From assembly GCA_046481785.1 (NCBI GenBank), contig JAWOJF010000254.1:1-13642 (forward strand): 13,642 bases of DNA, written 5' to 3'. A program made the translations under genes and the position numbers. Below, in pieces: positions 6,760 to 13,002 of the stretch (the stretch's first letter is position 1; every line of letters begins with the position of its first letter). The stretch comes from JAWOJF01 sp046481785 (lineage in GTDB: Bacteria > Bacteroidota > Ignavibacteria > Ignavibacteriales > Ignavibacteriaceae). A model generated the notes under the pieces. It did no database searches, had not been told where the DNA came from, and saw only the letters and a program-made list of their open reading frames with translations.

Positions 6760-7242
6760 GAGGGGTAAAAGTAAGAGTAAGAGCAGGAGCAAGCCTGCAT
6801 GCCGAAGGCAGGAACAAGATCAGAAGGGCACAGGATACCTGTCAAAAGTTAACACCTCAATTTAGAGTGTGTTACACACTCGGAATTGTCCTTCCGAAGT
6901 CCGCCTCGGCGGATTCGACCGAGGAATCTCAATGCAAATGCGGCGGTAAGATCCCGACAAGTCGGGATGACAGAAGTTGTAGTTCTGCAACAGACTCTTT
7001 ATCGGGGTGCAGAATTCCCCCTAAAAAGAGGGGGCATTCCGCTTGCGGTGTGTAACACTACTACAAGGCAGCGAAAAGTGAATTAACGCTGCTTATGATG
7101 CATTTATCACGTAAGTGTGATAGCCGTCCTCTCCTAATTGTTAATTATACATTGTTAATTGTTAATTGTCCCCTTCCCTCGTACCGGTTAAAATGATTAT
7201 ATTTATGATTATTTAATTTTATAAATATAATTGCGGTGAAAC
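6760..7242. repeat. 483-bp spacer of clustered hairpin repeats
   Basis: No credible gene. Hairpins in order: CCTGC/GCAGG 6794-6812; GAGTGTG-TTA-CACACTC 6865-6881; TCCGCC-TC-GGCGGA 6900-6913, inside a larger (T)CCTTCCGA...CGAGGAATCTC arm pair; ATCCCGAC-AA-GTCGGGAT 6951-6968; CCCCCT-AAAAAG-AGGGGG 7017-7034, extendable through GAAT/ATTC with one mismatch; GCAGCG/CGCTGC 7068-7092; TATCAC/GTGATA 7105-7122. GTGTGTAACACT (7048-7059) is the near-complement of the 6868-6879 word, so 6865-7059 may be one composite unit bounded by inverted ends. TTAATTG is repeated in tandem near 7141-7168. The only regulatory duty evident is the promoter of the DPP III gene in the last about 50 bp, not identified. Confidence 0.7.
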
Positions 7243-9303
7243 ATGAGCAAATACATTTTATCCCTCATTTTTTTAATAACAGTAGGATTTATGGCCTGTA
7301 ATAATCAAAACGACAAGACTGCAGAAATGCAGGATGATGCAAATTTTAAGTATAGCACTGAACAATTTGCAGATGTTGAAATATTAAGATACAGAGTTCC
7401 AGGGTTTGAACAGCTTACCCCAAAACAGAAAGAGATGGTTTATTATTTATATGAAGCAGCTCTTTCCGGCAGGGATGTTTTTTATGATCAGAATGGAAAA
7501 TATAACCTGAGAATAAGAAAAATTATGGAAGCTGTAATAAGTAATTATAACGGTGATAAAAACAGTGAGGATTATAAAAACCTCCTGTTATTCGCCAAAA
7601 GGATGTGGTTCTCTAACGGCATTTACCATCATTATGCCAATGATAAATTTGTCCCCGGCTTTTCAAAAGAATTTTTTGTGGAAGCTGTAAAAAATGCTAA
7701 GCAGGAGGAATTACCCTTAACCAACGGGCAGACAGTTGATGAGCTTATTGCCCAACTAACTCCCATCCTTTTTGACCCCAATGTATTACCGAAAAAGATA
7801 AACCTTGATCCCGGTGTTGATGTTATAAAAGCATCAGCAATAAATTTTTATGAGGAAGGTTTAACTCAAAAAGAAGTAGAAGCATATTATGAAAAATTAC
7901 GGGATGAGAATGATGAAACTCCTGTTTCACACGGCTTAAACTCCAAAATGGTTAAAGAAAACCAGCAGGTTGTTGAAAAGAAATGGATGGTAGGCGGGAT
8001 GTATTCCCCCGCAATTGAAAAAATAGTTTACTGGCTTGAAAAAGCTGCCGCTGTTGCTGAAAATGATCTTCAAAAATCAGCAATTCAGAAATTAGCAGAA
8101 TACTACAAAACCGGCGATCTTGTAAAGTGGGATGAGTATAATATTTTGTGGGTACAGGATACTACATCGGTTATTGATGCTGTAAACGGATTTGTTGAAG
8201 TATATAATGATCCTCTTGGTTACAGGGGTTCATATGAATCAGTTGTTTCTATTAAAGATATGGAAGCAACCAAAAGAATAGATGCGATTAGTAAAAATGC
8301 CCAGTATTTTGAAGATAACTCACCAATTGATGATCAATTTAAAAAAGAAAATGTGGTGGGCATTTCCGCAAAAGTTATTACAGTTGTTGTAGAAGCAGGT
8401 GATGCCGCTCCTTCAACTCCCATTGGAATTAACCTTCCAAATGCAAACTGGATACGGACACAGCATGGCTCCAAATCTGTTAGTCTTGGTAATATAACTT
8501 ATGCATATGGAAAAGCAGCTTCTGTAGAAGTTATAAAAGAATTTGCATGGAGTGATGAAGAAGTGGAAATAAATAAAAAATACGGAGTAATAACTGATCT
8601 TCTGCACACTGATATGCATGAAGTAATAGGACATGCTTCCGGTAAAATAAATCCTGGTGTAGGTGCTCCAAAATTATCATTAAAAAACTATGGCTCTTCA
8701 ATTGAAGAAACTCGGGCTGACCTTGTTGCACTTTATTTTATGCCCGATAAAAAACTTATCGAACTGGGACTTTTTTCTGATGAAAATACTTTTAAGGCTG
8801 AATATAACAGGTATATAAGAAATGGCTTGCAGTACCAGCTTAACCGTGTTGAGCTTGGCAACAATATTGAACAGGCACATATGCGTAACAGACAGGCTAT
8901 TGCTGCATGGGTTTTTGAAAAGGGACAGCCTGAAAATGTGATTGAAAGAAAAACCAGGGATGGTAAAACATTCTTTGTAATTAATGATTACCAGAAACTG
9001 AGAAACCTGTTTGGACAATTACTAAAGGAAATACAGAGAATTACTTCCGAAGGTGATTTTAATGCTGCAAAAAACTTTATTGAAAATTATGGAGTAAAAG
9101 TTGATGCAGCCATGCATAAAGAAGTTAAAGAGAGATTCGCTAAGCTGAATGTTGCACCTTACAAAGGATTTATACAACCGGTTTTAAAACCTGTAACTGA
9201 AGACGGTAAAATTGTTGATGTTAAAATTGAATATCCTGAAGACTTTGTTGAACAGATGCTGTATTATGGGAAAAATTATTCATTTTTACCTGCAATTAAT
9301 TAA
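7243..9303 (+). CDS. Dipeptidyl peptidase III (M49 metallopeptidase), predicted lipoprotein
   Basis: Removes dipeptides from the N-terminus of short peptides. At 686 aa it matches the length of bacterial M49 enzymes. The defining zinc site is present: HEVIGH (H459, E460, H464), the M49-specific six-residue form of HExxH, and EETRAD (488-493) with E489 as third ligand. N-terminal residues 1-19 (MSKYILSLIFLITVGFMAC) form a signal peptide with lipobox FMAC and lipidated C19, so the enzyme is probably anchored in the periplasm or outer membrane rather than cytosolic as in eukaryotes. Together with transport of short peptides this suggests use of external protein; no such transporter is in view. 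The ATG at 7243 is preceded by GCGGTGAAAC, a weak ribosome site. No truncation or missing motif. Confidence 0.96.
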   Translation: MSKYILSLIFLITVGFMACNNQNDKTAEMQDDANFKYSTEQFADVEILRYRVPGFEQLTPKQKEMVYYLYEAALSGRDVFYDQNGKYNLRIRKIMEAVISNYNGDKNSEDYKNLLLFAKRMWFSNGIYHHYANDKFVPGFSKEFFVEAVKNAKQEELPLTNGQTVDELIAQLTPILFDPNVLPKKINLDPGVDVIKASAINFYEEGLTQKEVEAYYEKLRDENDETPVSHGLNSKMVKENQQVVEKKWMVGGMYSPAIEKIVYWLEKAAAVAENDLQKSAIQKLAEYYKTGDLVKWDEYNILWVQDTTSVIDAVNGFVEVYNDPLGYRGSYESVVSIKDMEATKRIDAISKNAQYFEDNSPIDDQFKKENVVGISAKVITVVVEAGDAAPSTPIGINLPNANWIRTQHGSKSVSLGNITYAYGKAASVEVIKEFAWSDEEVEINKKYGVITDLLHTDMHEVIGHASGKINPGVGAPKLSLKNYGSSIEETRADLVALYFMPDKKLIELGLFSDENTFKAEYNRYIRNGLQYQLNRVELGNNIEQAHMRNRQAIAAWVFEKGQPENVIERKTRDGKTFFVINDYQKLRNLFGQLLKEIQRITSEGDFNAAKNFIENYGVKVDAAMHKEVKERFAKLNVAPYKGFIQPVLKPVTEDGKIVDVKIEYPEDFVEQMLYYGKNYSFLPAIN

Positions 9304-9322
9304 TGTTTTCTAAGTTAATCTA

Positions 9323-9455
9323 AGTGCCCCTGCCTACCGGCAGGCAGGTGAGTGGTTTAAAAAACCCACTAACCTGCCAGCCGGTAGATGCTGTTGCAGA
9401 ACTCATTAACGCTATAATTTATAATTGTGCTGCAGCCTCGATAGGCAGGGGCACT
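9323..9455. repeat. 133-bp element with perfect 14-bp terminal inverted repeats
   Basis: The ends are AGTGCCCCTGCCTA (9323-9336) and TAGGCAGGGGCACT (9442-9455), a perfect inverted pair. Nested inside is a strong hairpin: 9337-9358 pairs with 9363-9384 at 19 of 22 positions around an AAAA loop, with CCGGC...GCCGG-type ends. No ORF of substance and no transposase. It could be a MITE-like non-autonomous element or a large structured 3' end of the DPP III transcript. Confidence 0.6.
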
Positions 9456-9483
9456 AAGGACACACTCAACCGAAATTCCCCTT

Positions 9484-9513
9484 TAAAAAACAAAAAGCGC
9501 TCAAGAAGAGCGC
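9484..9513 (-). terminator. Rho-independent terminator of the RRM gene
   Basis: Read on the minus strand, GCGCTC-TTCTT-GAGCGC (9513 to 9497) is a perfect 6-bp GC-rich stem with a 5-nt loop, followed at once by TTTTTGTTTTTT (9496 to 9485). It lies 27 bp past the stop of the minus-strand RRM gene. Confidence 0.82.
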
Positions 9514-9540
9514 CTGGAACTCAAAACACAAAAAATTATT

Positions 9541-9792
9541 CTAGCTCTTTGGTTTTGCTTCACTAACAATAATGCTGCGGCCATTCAATTCTGAACCATT
9601 GAGAGCCTGGATAGCATTATTAGCTTCAGATTCGTCTTCCATTTCTACGAATCCAAAACCTCTGGATCTACCGGTCTGACGATCGGTAATAACCTTTGCA
9701 GATACAACTTTACCATGTGCTTCAAAAGCTGCTTTCAGGGTATCATCGTTAACTGCCCACGGGAGACTTCCCACAAAAAGTTTAGTACTCAC
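9541..9792 (-). CDS. Small single-RRM RNA-binding protein
   Basis: An 83-aa protein consisting of one RNA-recognition motif, of the kind found in cyanobacteria and Bacteroidota as RNA chaperones or post-transcriptional regulators. RNP2 is LFVGSL (5-10) and RNP1 is RGFGFVEM (44-51); the aromatic residues that stack on RNA are F6, F46 and F48. The tail after the domain is only a few residues (EAKPKS), with no glycine-rich extension. The start is GTG at 9790-9792 with AGAGG 6 nt upstream. It is a monocistron with its own terminator (9484-9513) and a candidate promoter near 9845-9874. RNA targets unknown. Confidence 0.93.
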   Translation of the reverse strand: MSTKLFVGSLPWAVNDDTLKAAFEAHGKVVSAKVITDRQTGRSRGFGFVEMEDESEANNAIQALNGSELNGRSIIVSEAKPKS

Positions 9793-9841
9793 TAAGAACC
9801 TCTAAAAATAATGATAAATACACTGCGGCCTTTAAACCGCC

Positions 9842-9938
9842 CCCCAAATTAGTATTTCTGAATAAAAAAACAAAATATTTTCTGAATTTTGAAGGTTTTT
9901 AAAAACGGCGGAAATTTGGGGTGTTTTGCATCACAGGG
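9842..9938. repeat. Inverted repeat and shared word upstream of the RRM gene
   Basis: CCCCAAATT (9842-9850) and AATTTGGGG (9913-9921) form a perfect 9-bp inverted repeat around the candidate RRM promoter. The right arm is part of a word (9914-9934) that matches 12365-12385 at 18 of 21 positions, centred on GTTTTGCAT. No gene lies between the RRM start and the META gene end at 10030. A small inverted pair ATCCTGC/GCAGGAT (9975-9981, 10019-10025) is also present. Confidence 0.5.
9845..9874 (-). promoter_or_regulatory. Candidate Bacteroidota-type promoter of the RRM gene
   Basis: On the minus strand a TTTTG box (9875-9871) is followed after 19 nt by TAATTTG (9851-9845). This approximates the Bacteroidota sigma-A consensus TTTG-N19-21-TAnnTTTG, but is one base short in the -7 box. 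Transcription would start about 45 nt upstream of the GTG. Confidence 0.32.
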
Positions 9939-10029
9939 CCCCCTAAACTATATAATCAATTAACCATTCCCGTTATCCTGCATACGATAGTGACATCCCA
10001 GCCTTCCAAAGAGAGCAGGCAGGATTACA

Positions 10030-10452
10030 CTATTTTAATCTCTCAAATACCAAAACTGATTTATTACCGGAGCTAAGATGAAGCTTTTGATCCTTAACTT
10101 TTATGTCATCAATTTTCTCCAGGATAGAAAAATATTTACTCTCCGTATCCATTTTCCCATCACAAAACATTTTTGTACTTATAATATTGTTAATGGATAT
10201 TTTTTCATCCTGCACTTCAATATCAGCACCGTAGGAATTACATCCTCCCCTGCCACCTATTTTATATTCTTCATTAGAAAATTTAAGTGAGGGGGGACTA
10301 TCCATATCTGAAAGATTTTCACCATCCATTTCTATTAATTCCCATTCAGTATTTAATACCTCATCCAGGAATTCAGCATCTCTATCCTGCAGTCCGGTAC
10401 TGCATGAAGCAAAAAAGACAGATAAGAAGAAGAAAAAAGTTGTCAGTTTCAT
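10030..10452 (-). CDS. META-domain (HslJ-like) lipoprotein
   Basis: A 140-aa exported protein. Residues 1-17 are a signal peptide with lipobox FASC (C17), so the mature protein is lipid-anchored in the envelope. The rest is a single META domain: TEWELIEMDG (35-44), the hallmark GGCN (69-72) in GRGGCNSYGADIEV, the second element STKMFCD (92-98), and the closing ESKYFSILEKI and LHLSSGNKSVLVFERL strands. META/HslJ proteins are linked to stress or antibiotic tolerance in some bacteria, but their molecular function is unsettled. ATG start at 10452 with only a weak site upstream. It is divergent from mgsA across a 95-bp spacer that must hold both promoters; I recognise neither. Confidence 0.85.
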   Translation of the reverse strand: MKLTTFFFFLSVFFASCSTGLQDRDAEFLDEVLNTEWELIEMDGENLSDMDSPPSLKFSNEEYKIGGRGGCNSYGADIEVQDEKISINNIISTKMFCDGKMDTESKYFSILEKIDDIKVKDQKLHLSSGNKSVLVFERLK

Positions 10453-10547
10453 TATAATTCCGGCTGTTGTTAATGATTAATATATATTATTTTAAATAAC
10501 ATAAAGAATTAAAAGATAATCTAAAACCTTTTAAACAGGGAAAAATA

Positions 10548-11024
10548 ATGGGTAAAAAAATAGTTTCAATGAATACAAAAAAGAAAATTGCAATTATTGC
10601 TCATGATAATTGTAAACCAGATATTGTTGAATGGGCAAAATATAACAGAGATACTCTTTCAGAGCATGAACTGTTTGGTACGGGCACAACCGGCAGTATA
10701 ATTGCAAGCGAGTTAAAACTAAACGTACGTCTTTTTAAAAGCGGACCTCTGGGGGGAGATCAGCAGGTTGGAGCAAACATTGCAGAAGGAAATATTGATT
10801 TTCTTATCTTCTTTTGGGATCCGCTTGAGCCGCTTCCTCACGATCCGGATATAAAAGCTTTATTAAGAATAGCCGCAGTTTATAATATTCCTGTTGCATG
10901 TAATAAATCATCCGCCGATTTTATGATATCCTCCCCTCTTATGAAGCTGGATTACCCGAGAGAAATACTTGATTATAAAGACAGGCACTTAAGAATAGAC
11001 GGAAATAAATTGGTTCAAATATAA
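10548..11024 (+). CDS. mgsA: Methylglyoxal synthase
   Basis: Converts dihydroxyacetone phosphate to methylglyoxal and phosphate, bypassing lower glycolysis when phosphate is short or sugar phosphates build up; cytosolic homohexamer in known members. The 158 aa fit the family. Active-site residues align even by number with E. coli MgsA: H19 and D20 in AHDNCK, the phosphate-binding TGTTG (45-49) and SGPLGGDQQ (65-73), catalytic D71, H98 and D101 in PHDPDIKALLR. The start ATG at 10548 follows AGGGA with about 7 nt spacing; an internal ATG at 10569 is a less likely alternative. No partner gene is adjacent; transcription points into the tandem-repeat spacer before the AI-2E gene. Confidence 0.97.
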   Translation: MGKKIVSMNTKKKIAIIAHDNCKPDIVEWAKYNRDTLSEHELFGTGTTGSIIASELKLNVRLFKSGPLGGDQQVGANIAEGNIDFLIFFWDPLEPLPHDPDIKALLRIAAVYNIPVACNKSSADFMISSPLMKLDYPREILDYKDRHLRIDGNKLVQI

Positions 11025-11075
11025 TTCTCTATAGTTAACAATTTTGAGTTTACGAAATCCCGATCTGGCGGGAAA

Positions 11076-11093
11076 CAATGTACAATTAACAAT
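11076..11093. repeat. 18-bp dispersed repeat, inverted copy of 7137-7154
   Basis: CAATGTACAATTAACAAT is the reverse complement of ATTGTTAATTATACATTG at 7137-7154 except for one base (17 of 18). Both copies are in AT-rich spacers next to tandem simple repeats. Just before this copy is a TCCCG/CGGGA hairpin (11058-11073), as GC-rich hairpins also precede the other copy. Confidence 0.5.
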
Positions 11094-11132
11094 CAAAAAA
11101 ATTGCATTCAATTGTGCATTGTTATTAGATTC

Positions 11133-11236
11133 TTTGAATTTTTGAATCTTTCAATCTTTGAATCCTTCAATCCTTCAATCTTTGAATCTTTCAATCTTTC
11201 AATCTTTGAATCCTTCAATCTTTGAATCTTTCAATC
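11133..11236. repeat. 8-bp tandem repeat array, 13 units
   Basis: Thirteen consecutive octamers of the form YTTSAAT(C/T), dominated by TTTGAATC, TTTCAATC and CTTCAATC, run without gaps. The TTGAA and TTCAA cores are mutually complementary, so neighbouring G-type and C-type units can form 5-bp stems. The array fills the end of the spacer between convergent mgsA and the AI-2E gene, and its last full unit contains the AI-2E stop codon (11231-11233). Not a CRISPR: units are too short and there are no spacers. Confidence 0.9.
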
Positions 11237-12292
11237 CTTCACCTCATCCCTGATTTCTTTTGGATCTATAGTTCTCTCCTTTTCAGGGGTATAATCGAGA
11301 TAGGCGGCTTCATACAATCTTACAAGTAAAAGGAAAACAGAAATAAGAAAGGGGCCAAAAACCAAACCAAGTATACCAAACACCGGAATTCCAATAACAA
11401 TACCTGTTATAGTAATTAAAGGATGAATATCTCCCAGCCATTTATTTACCCACATACGGAGTACATTATCAACATTGGCAACCACAACAAAGCCGTAGAC
11501 CATCAGCCATATACCATTTGCTACATTACCTGTGGCTATTTCAACAACGCCAACCGGAACGAAAACTCCTGCAGAACCTATAATAGGAAGAAATGAGAGG
11601 AAGAAACAAAGTATGCTCCAGAACAGTGGGTCATCAATGTTGAAAAGCAAAAACCCGATATACATAAACAGAGCCTGTGCAAATGCAATTATTCCCTGGC
11701 CTATAATATTAGCGTGAGTCATATTCTTAAGTTCTGTTGCAAAGTGCTCACTGTTTTTTCCTCTGAAAGGAATATACTTTGTAAGGGTGGTTTCAAACAC
11801 TTTATATTTTTTAAACATAAAGTAGAGGAAGAAGTACATCATACCTATGGTTAAGATTAAATCCAGGGTTGAATTAACAAATGATGTAAAAATTCCTATA
11901 GCCACTGTACTTACCTGGTTAACAGCATCCTGAACAGTAGACTGGTCAAATGTCTGCCCGACAAAATCTTCCACAGATGTAATTACTTTATTTATACTCT
12001 CAGGGTTATCTTTATAGTAAAGAATTTTATTCGTGAGCATCCATATAAATACAGAGAAAGGTATTATGATAATTACTATAGATATAATAAAAACTATTAT
12101 TACACTTAATGATTTGTTCAGTTTTTTCTTTTCGGAAAAGTAAATAAACATCGGCTTGAACAGCACGTATATAACTACTGAAGCAAGAATAGCAGTAAAA
12201 AGTATACGCAGCGAAAAGAGAAGAAACAGTCCCAGGATAATTATCAGGATAAGGGCAATTACTTTGCTTTGTTTAACCGTATAGATGGACAT
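11231..12292 (-). CDS. AI-2E family transporter (UPF0118 / PerM-like)
   Basis: A 353-aa inner-membrane protein. Hydrophobic segments lie at about 10-30, 32-50, 62-87, 143-160, 197-218, 224-255, 258-275 and 292-328, the usual AI-2E layout, with a soluble linker at about 90-140. The motif region SFLPIIGSAGVFVPVGVVEIATG (233-255) matches the conserved family loop, normally written as FIPYIGP. Members include a proposed AI-2 exporter (TqsA) and Na+(Li+)/H+ antiporters, so the true substrate is open. Start ATG at 12292 with AAAGGA about 7 nt upstream. The last codons (VKD, stop) run into the octamer array at 11133-11236, so part of the C-terminus may be repeat-derived. Confidence 0.92.
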   Translation of the reverse strand: MSIYTVKQSKVIALILIIILGLFLLFSLRILFTAILASVVIYVLFKPMFIYFSEKKKLNKSLSVIIVFIISIVIIIIPFSVFIWMLTNKILYYKDNPESINKVITSVEDFVGQTFDQSTVQDAVNQVSTVAIGIFTSFVNSTLDLILTIGMMYFFLYFMFKKYKVFETTLTKYIPFRGKNSEHFATELKNMTHANIIGQGIIAFAQALFMYIGFLLFNIDDPLFWSILCFFLSFLPIIGSAGVFVPVGVVEIATGNVANGIWLMVYGFVVVANVDNVLRMWVNKWLGDIHPLITITGIVIGIPVFGILGLVFGPFLISVFLLLVRLYEAAYLDYTPEKERTIDPKEIRDEVKD

Positions 12293-12364
12293 AATAATTC
12301 CTTTAATTATGCCGGTAAATTATAAAAATAAAAGGATGGTGCAAATGAGATAGATACCGCGGGC

Positions 12365-12390
12365 ATTTAGGGAGTTTTGCATAACCCGGG
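12365..12390. repeat. Copy of the GTTTTGCAT word
   Basis: ATTTAGGGAGTTTTGCATAAC (12365-12385) matches 9914-9934 at 18 of 21 positions and is followed by CCGGG. It lies in the 237-bp spacer between the OsmC-family gene and the AI-2E gene, on the plus strand like the other copy. Both copies lie upstream of a minus-strand gene (RRM, AI-2E), about 75-125 bp before its start. Confidence 0.5.
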
Positions 12391-12434
12391 TGAATAAAAA
12401 ATTAATCCCTACCCTGATTGAAAAACCTTTGCAA

Positions 12435-12531
12435 AATTGTAAAGTGAAACGCTGTTTTACTTCTGTTATTGCGAATTATTAGGATATTCGTTAAAAATAC
12501 AATGAGCGATTCAGCGAACCTCTTTACAATT
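12435..12531. repeat. 97-bp inverted-repeat element at the end of the OsmC gene
   Basis: The arms are AATTGTAAAGTGAAACGCTG (12435-12454) and CAGCGAACCTCTTTACAATT (12512-12531), complementary at 16 of 20 positions, with the outer 10 perfect. The loop has an inner CGAAT/ATTCG hairpin (12472-12476, 12486-12490). The right arm overlaps the OsmC stop codon. It has no T-tract typical of a terminator, but could act as a 3' stabilising structure or be an inserted palindromic repeat. Confidence 0.6.
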
Positions 12532-12955
12532 ATTGATGTTCTTCAATACTGAATGTATAATTAATTATAGCCGTTTTTCTTAATACAGCTGCGGCGGAAC
12601 AATATTTATCCATAGATAATTCAACTGCTCTTTTAACTTTATTCTCATCAAGGTTTTGGCCGGTAAACCGGAAGTGGACATTAATATTTGTGAACAATGA
12701 GGGTGTTTTATCCGCTTCTCTCTCGCCGTCAACTGAAATTGAAAAATCTTCAATCTCAATTTTTTGTTTTCTCAGGATGGAGATAATATCAATTGCACTG
12801 CAGCCGCCCAGGCTCATCAGCATCAGTTCCATAGGCCTTGCCCCTGCATTATGCCCGCCTATTGCTTCTGCTCCGTCTATATCAACTGGTACACCTGCAG
12901 AGCCTGCCGCCTGCATGTGATAATCCTTATCTATCCTTTTTAATTCTACTTTCAT
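12530..12955 (-). CDS. OsmC-family protein
   Basis: A 141-aa cytosolic protein of the OsmC/Ohr superfamily (YhfA-like branch), which includes thiol-dependent peroxidases. The two redox cysteines are C52 in MSLGGCSAIDIISILRKQK and C119 in SMDKYCSAAA, with a conserved Glu at 43 in the ARPMELMLMSLGGC segment, as expected for an active fold. The ATG at 12955 follows a 47-bp gap after the cysN stop on the same strand, with no terminator seen between, so co-transcription with sulfate assimilation genes is likely; a thiol/peroxide role would fit that setting. The gene ends inside the inverted repeat at 12435-12531. Confidence 0.92.
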   Translation of the reverse strand: MKVELKRIDKDYHMQAAGSAGVPVDIDGAEAIGGHNAGARPMELMLMSLGGCSAIDIISILRKQKIEIEDFSISVDGEREADKTPSLFTNINVHFRFTGQNLDENKVKRAVELSMDKYCSAAAVLRKTAIINYTFSIEEHQ

Positions 12956-13002
12956 TTTATATCTATTGGTTTGAAATTAGTTATACACGGAAAAATATCA
13001 GG

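Noticed and set aside
6540..6845. 101-codon minus-strand open frame over the end of the L,D-transpeptidase gene
   Set aside because: Mostly antisense to a confidently identified coding region; low-complexity Ser/Phe-rich translation.
6867..7086. Two overlapping 62-66 codon plus-strand frames in the repeat block
   Set aside because: They translate the hairpin repeats and have no ribosome site or family resemblance.
9323..9455. Insertion sequence or integron attC site
   Set aside because: No transposase or integrase, and no recognisable attC core motif; kept only as an inverted-repeat element.
11133..11236. CRISPR-like periodic array
   Set aside because: Units are 8 bp and contiguous, with no unique spacers and no cas genes.
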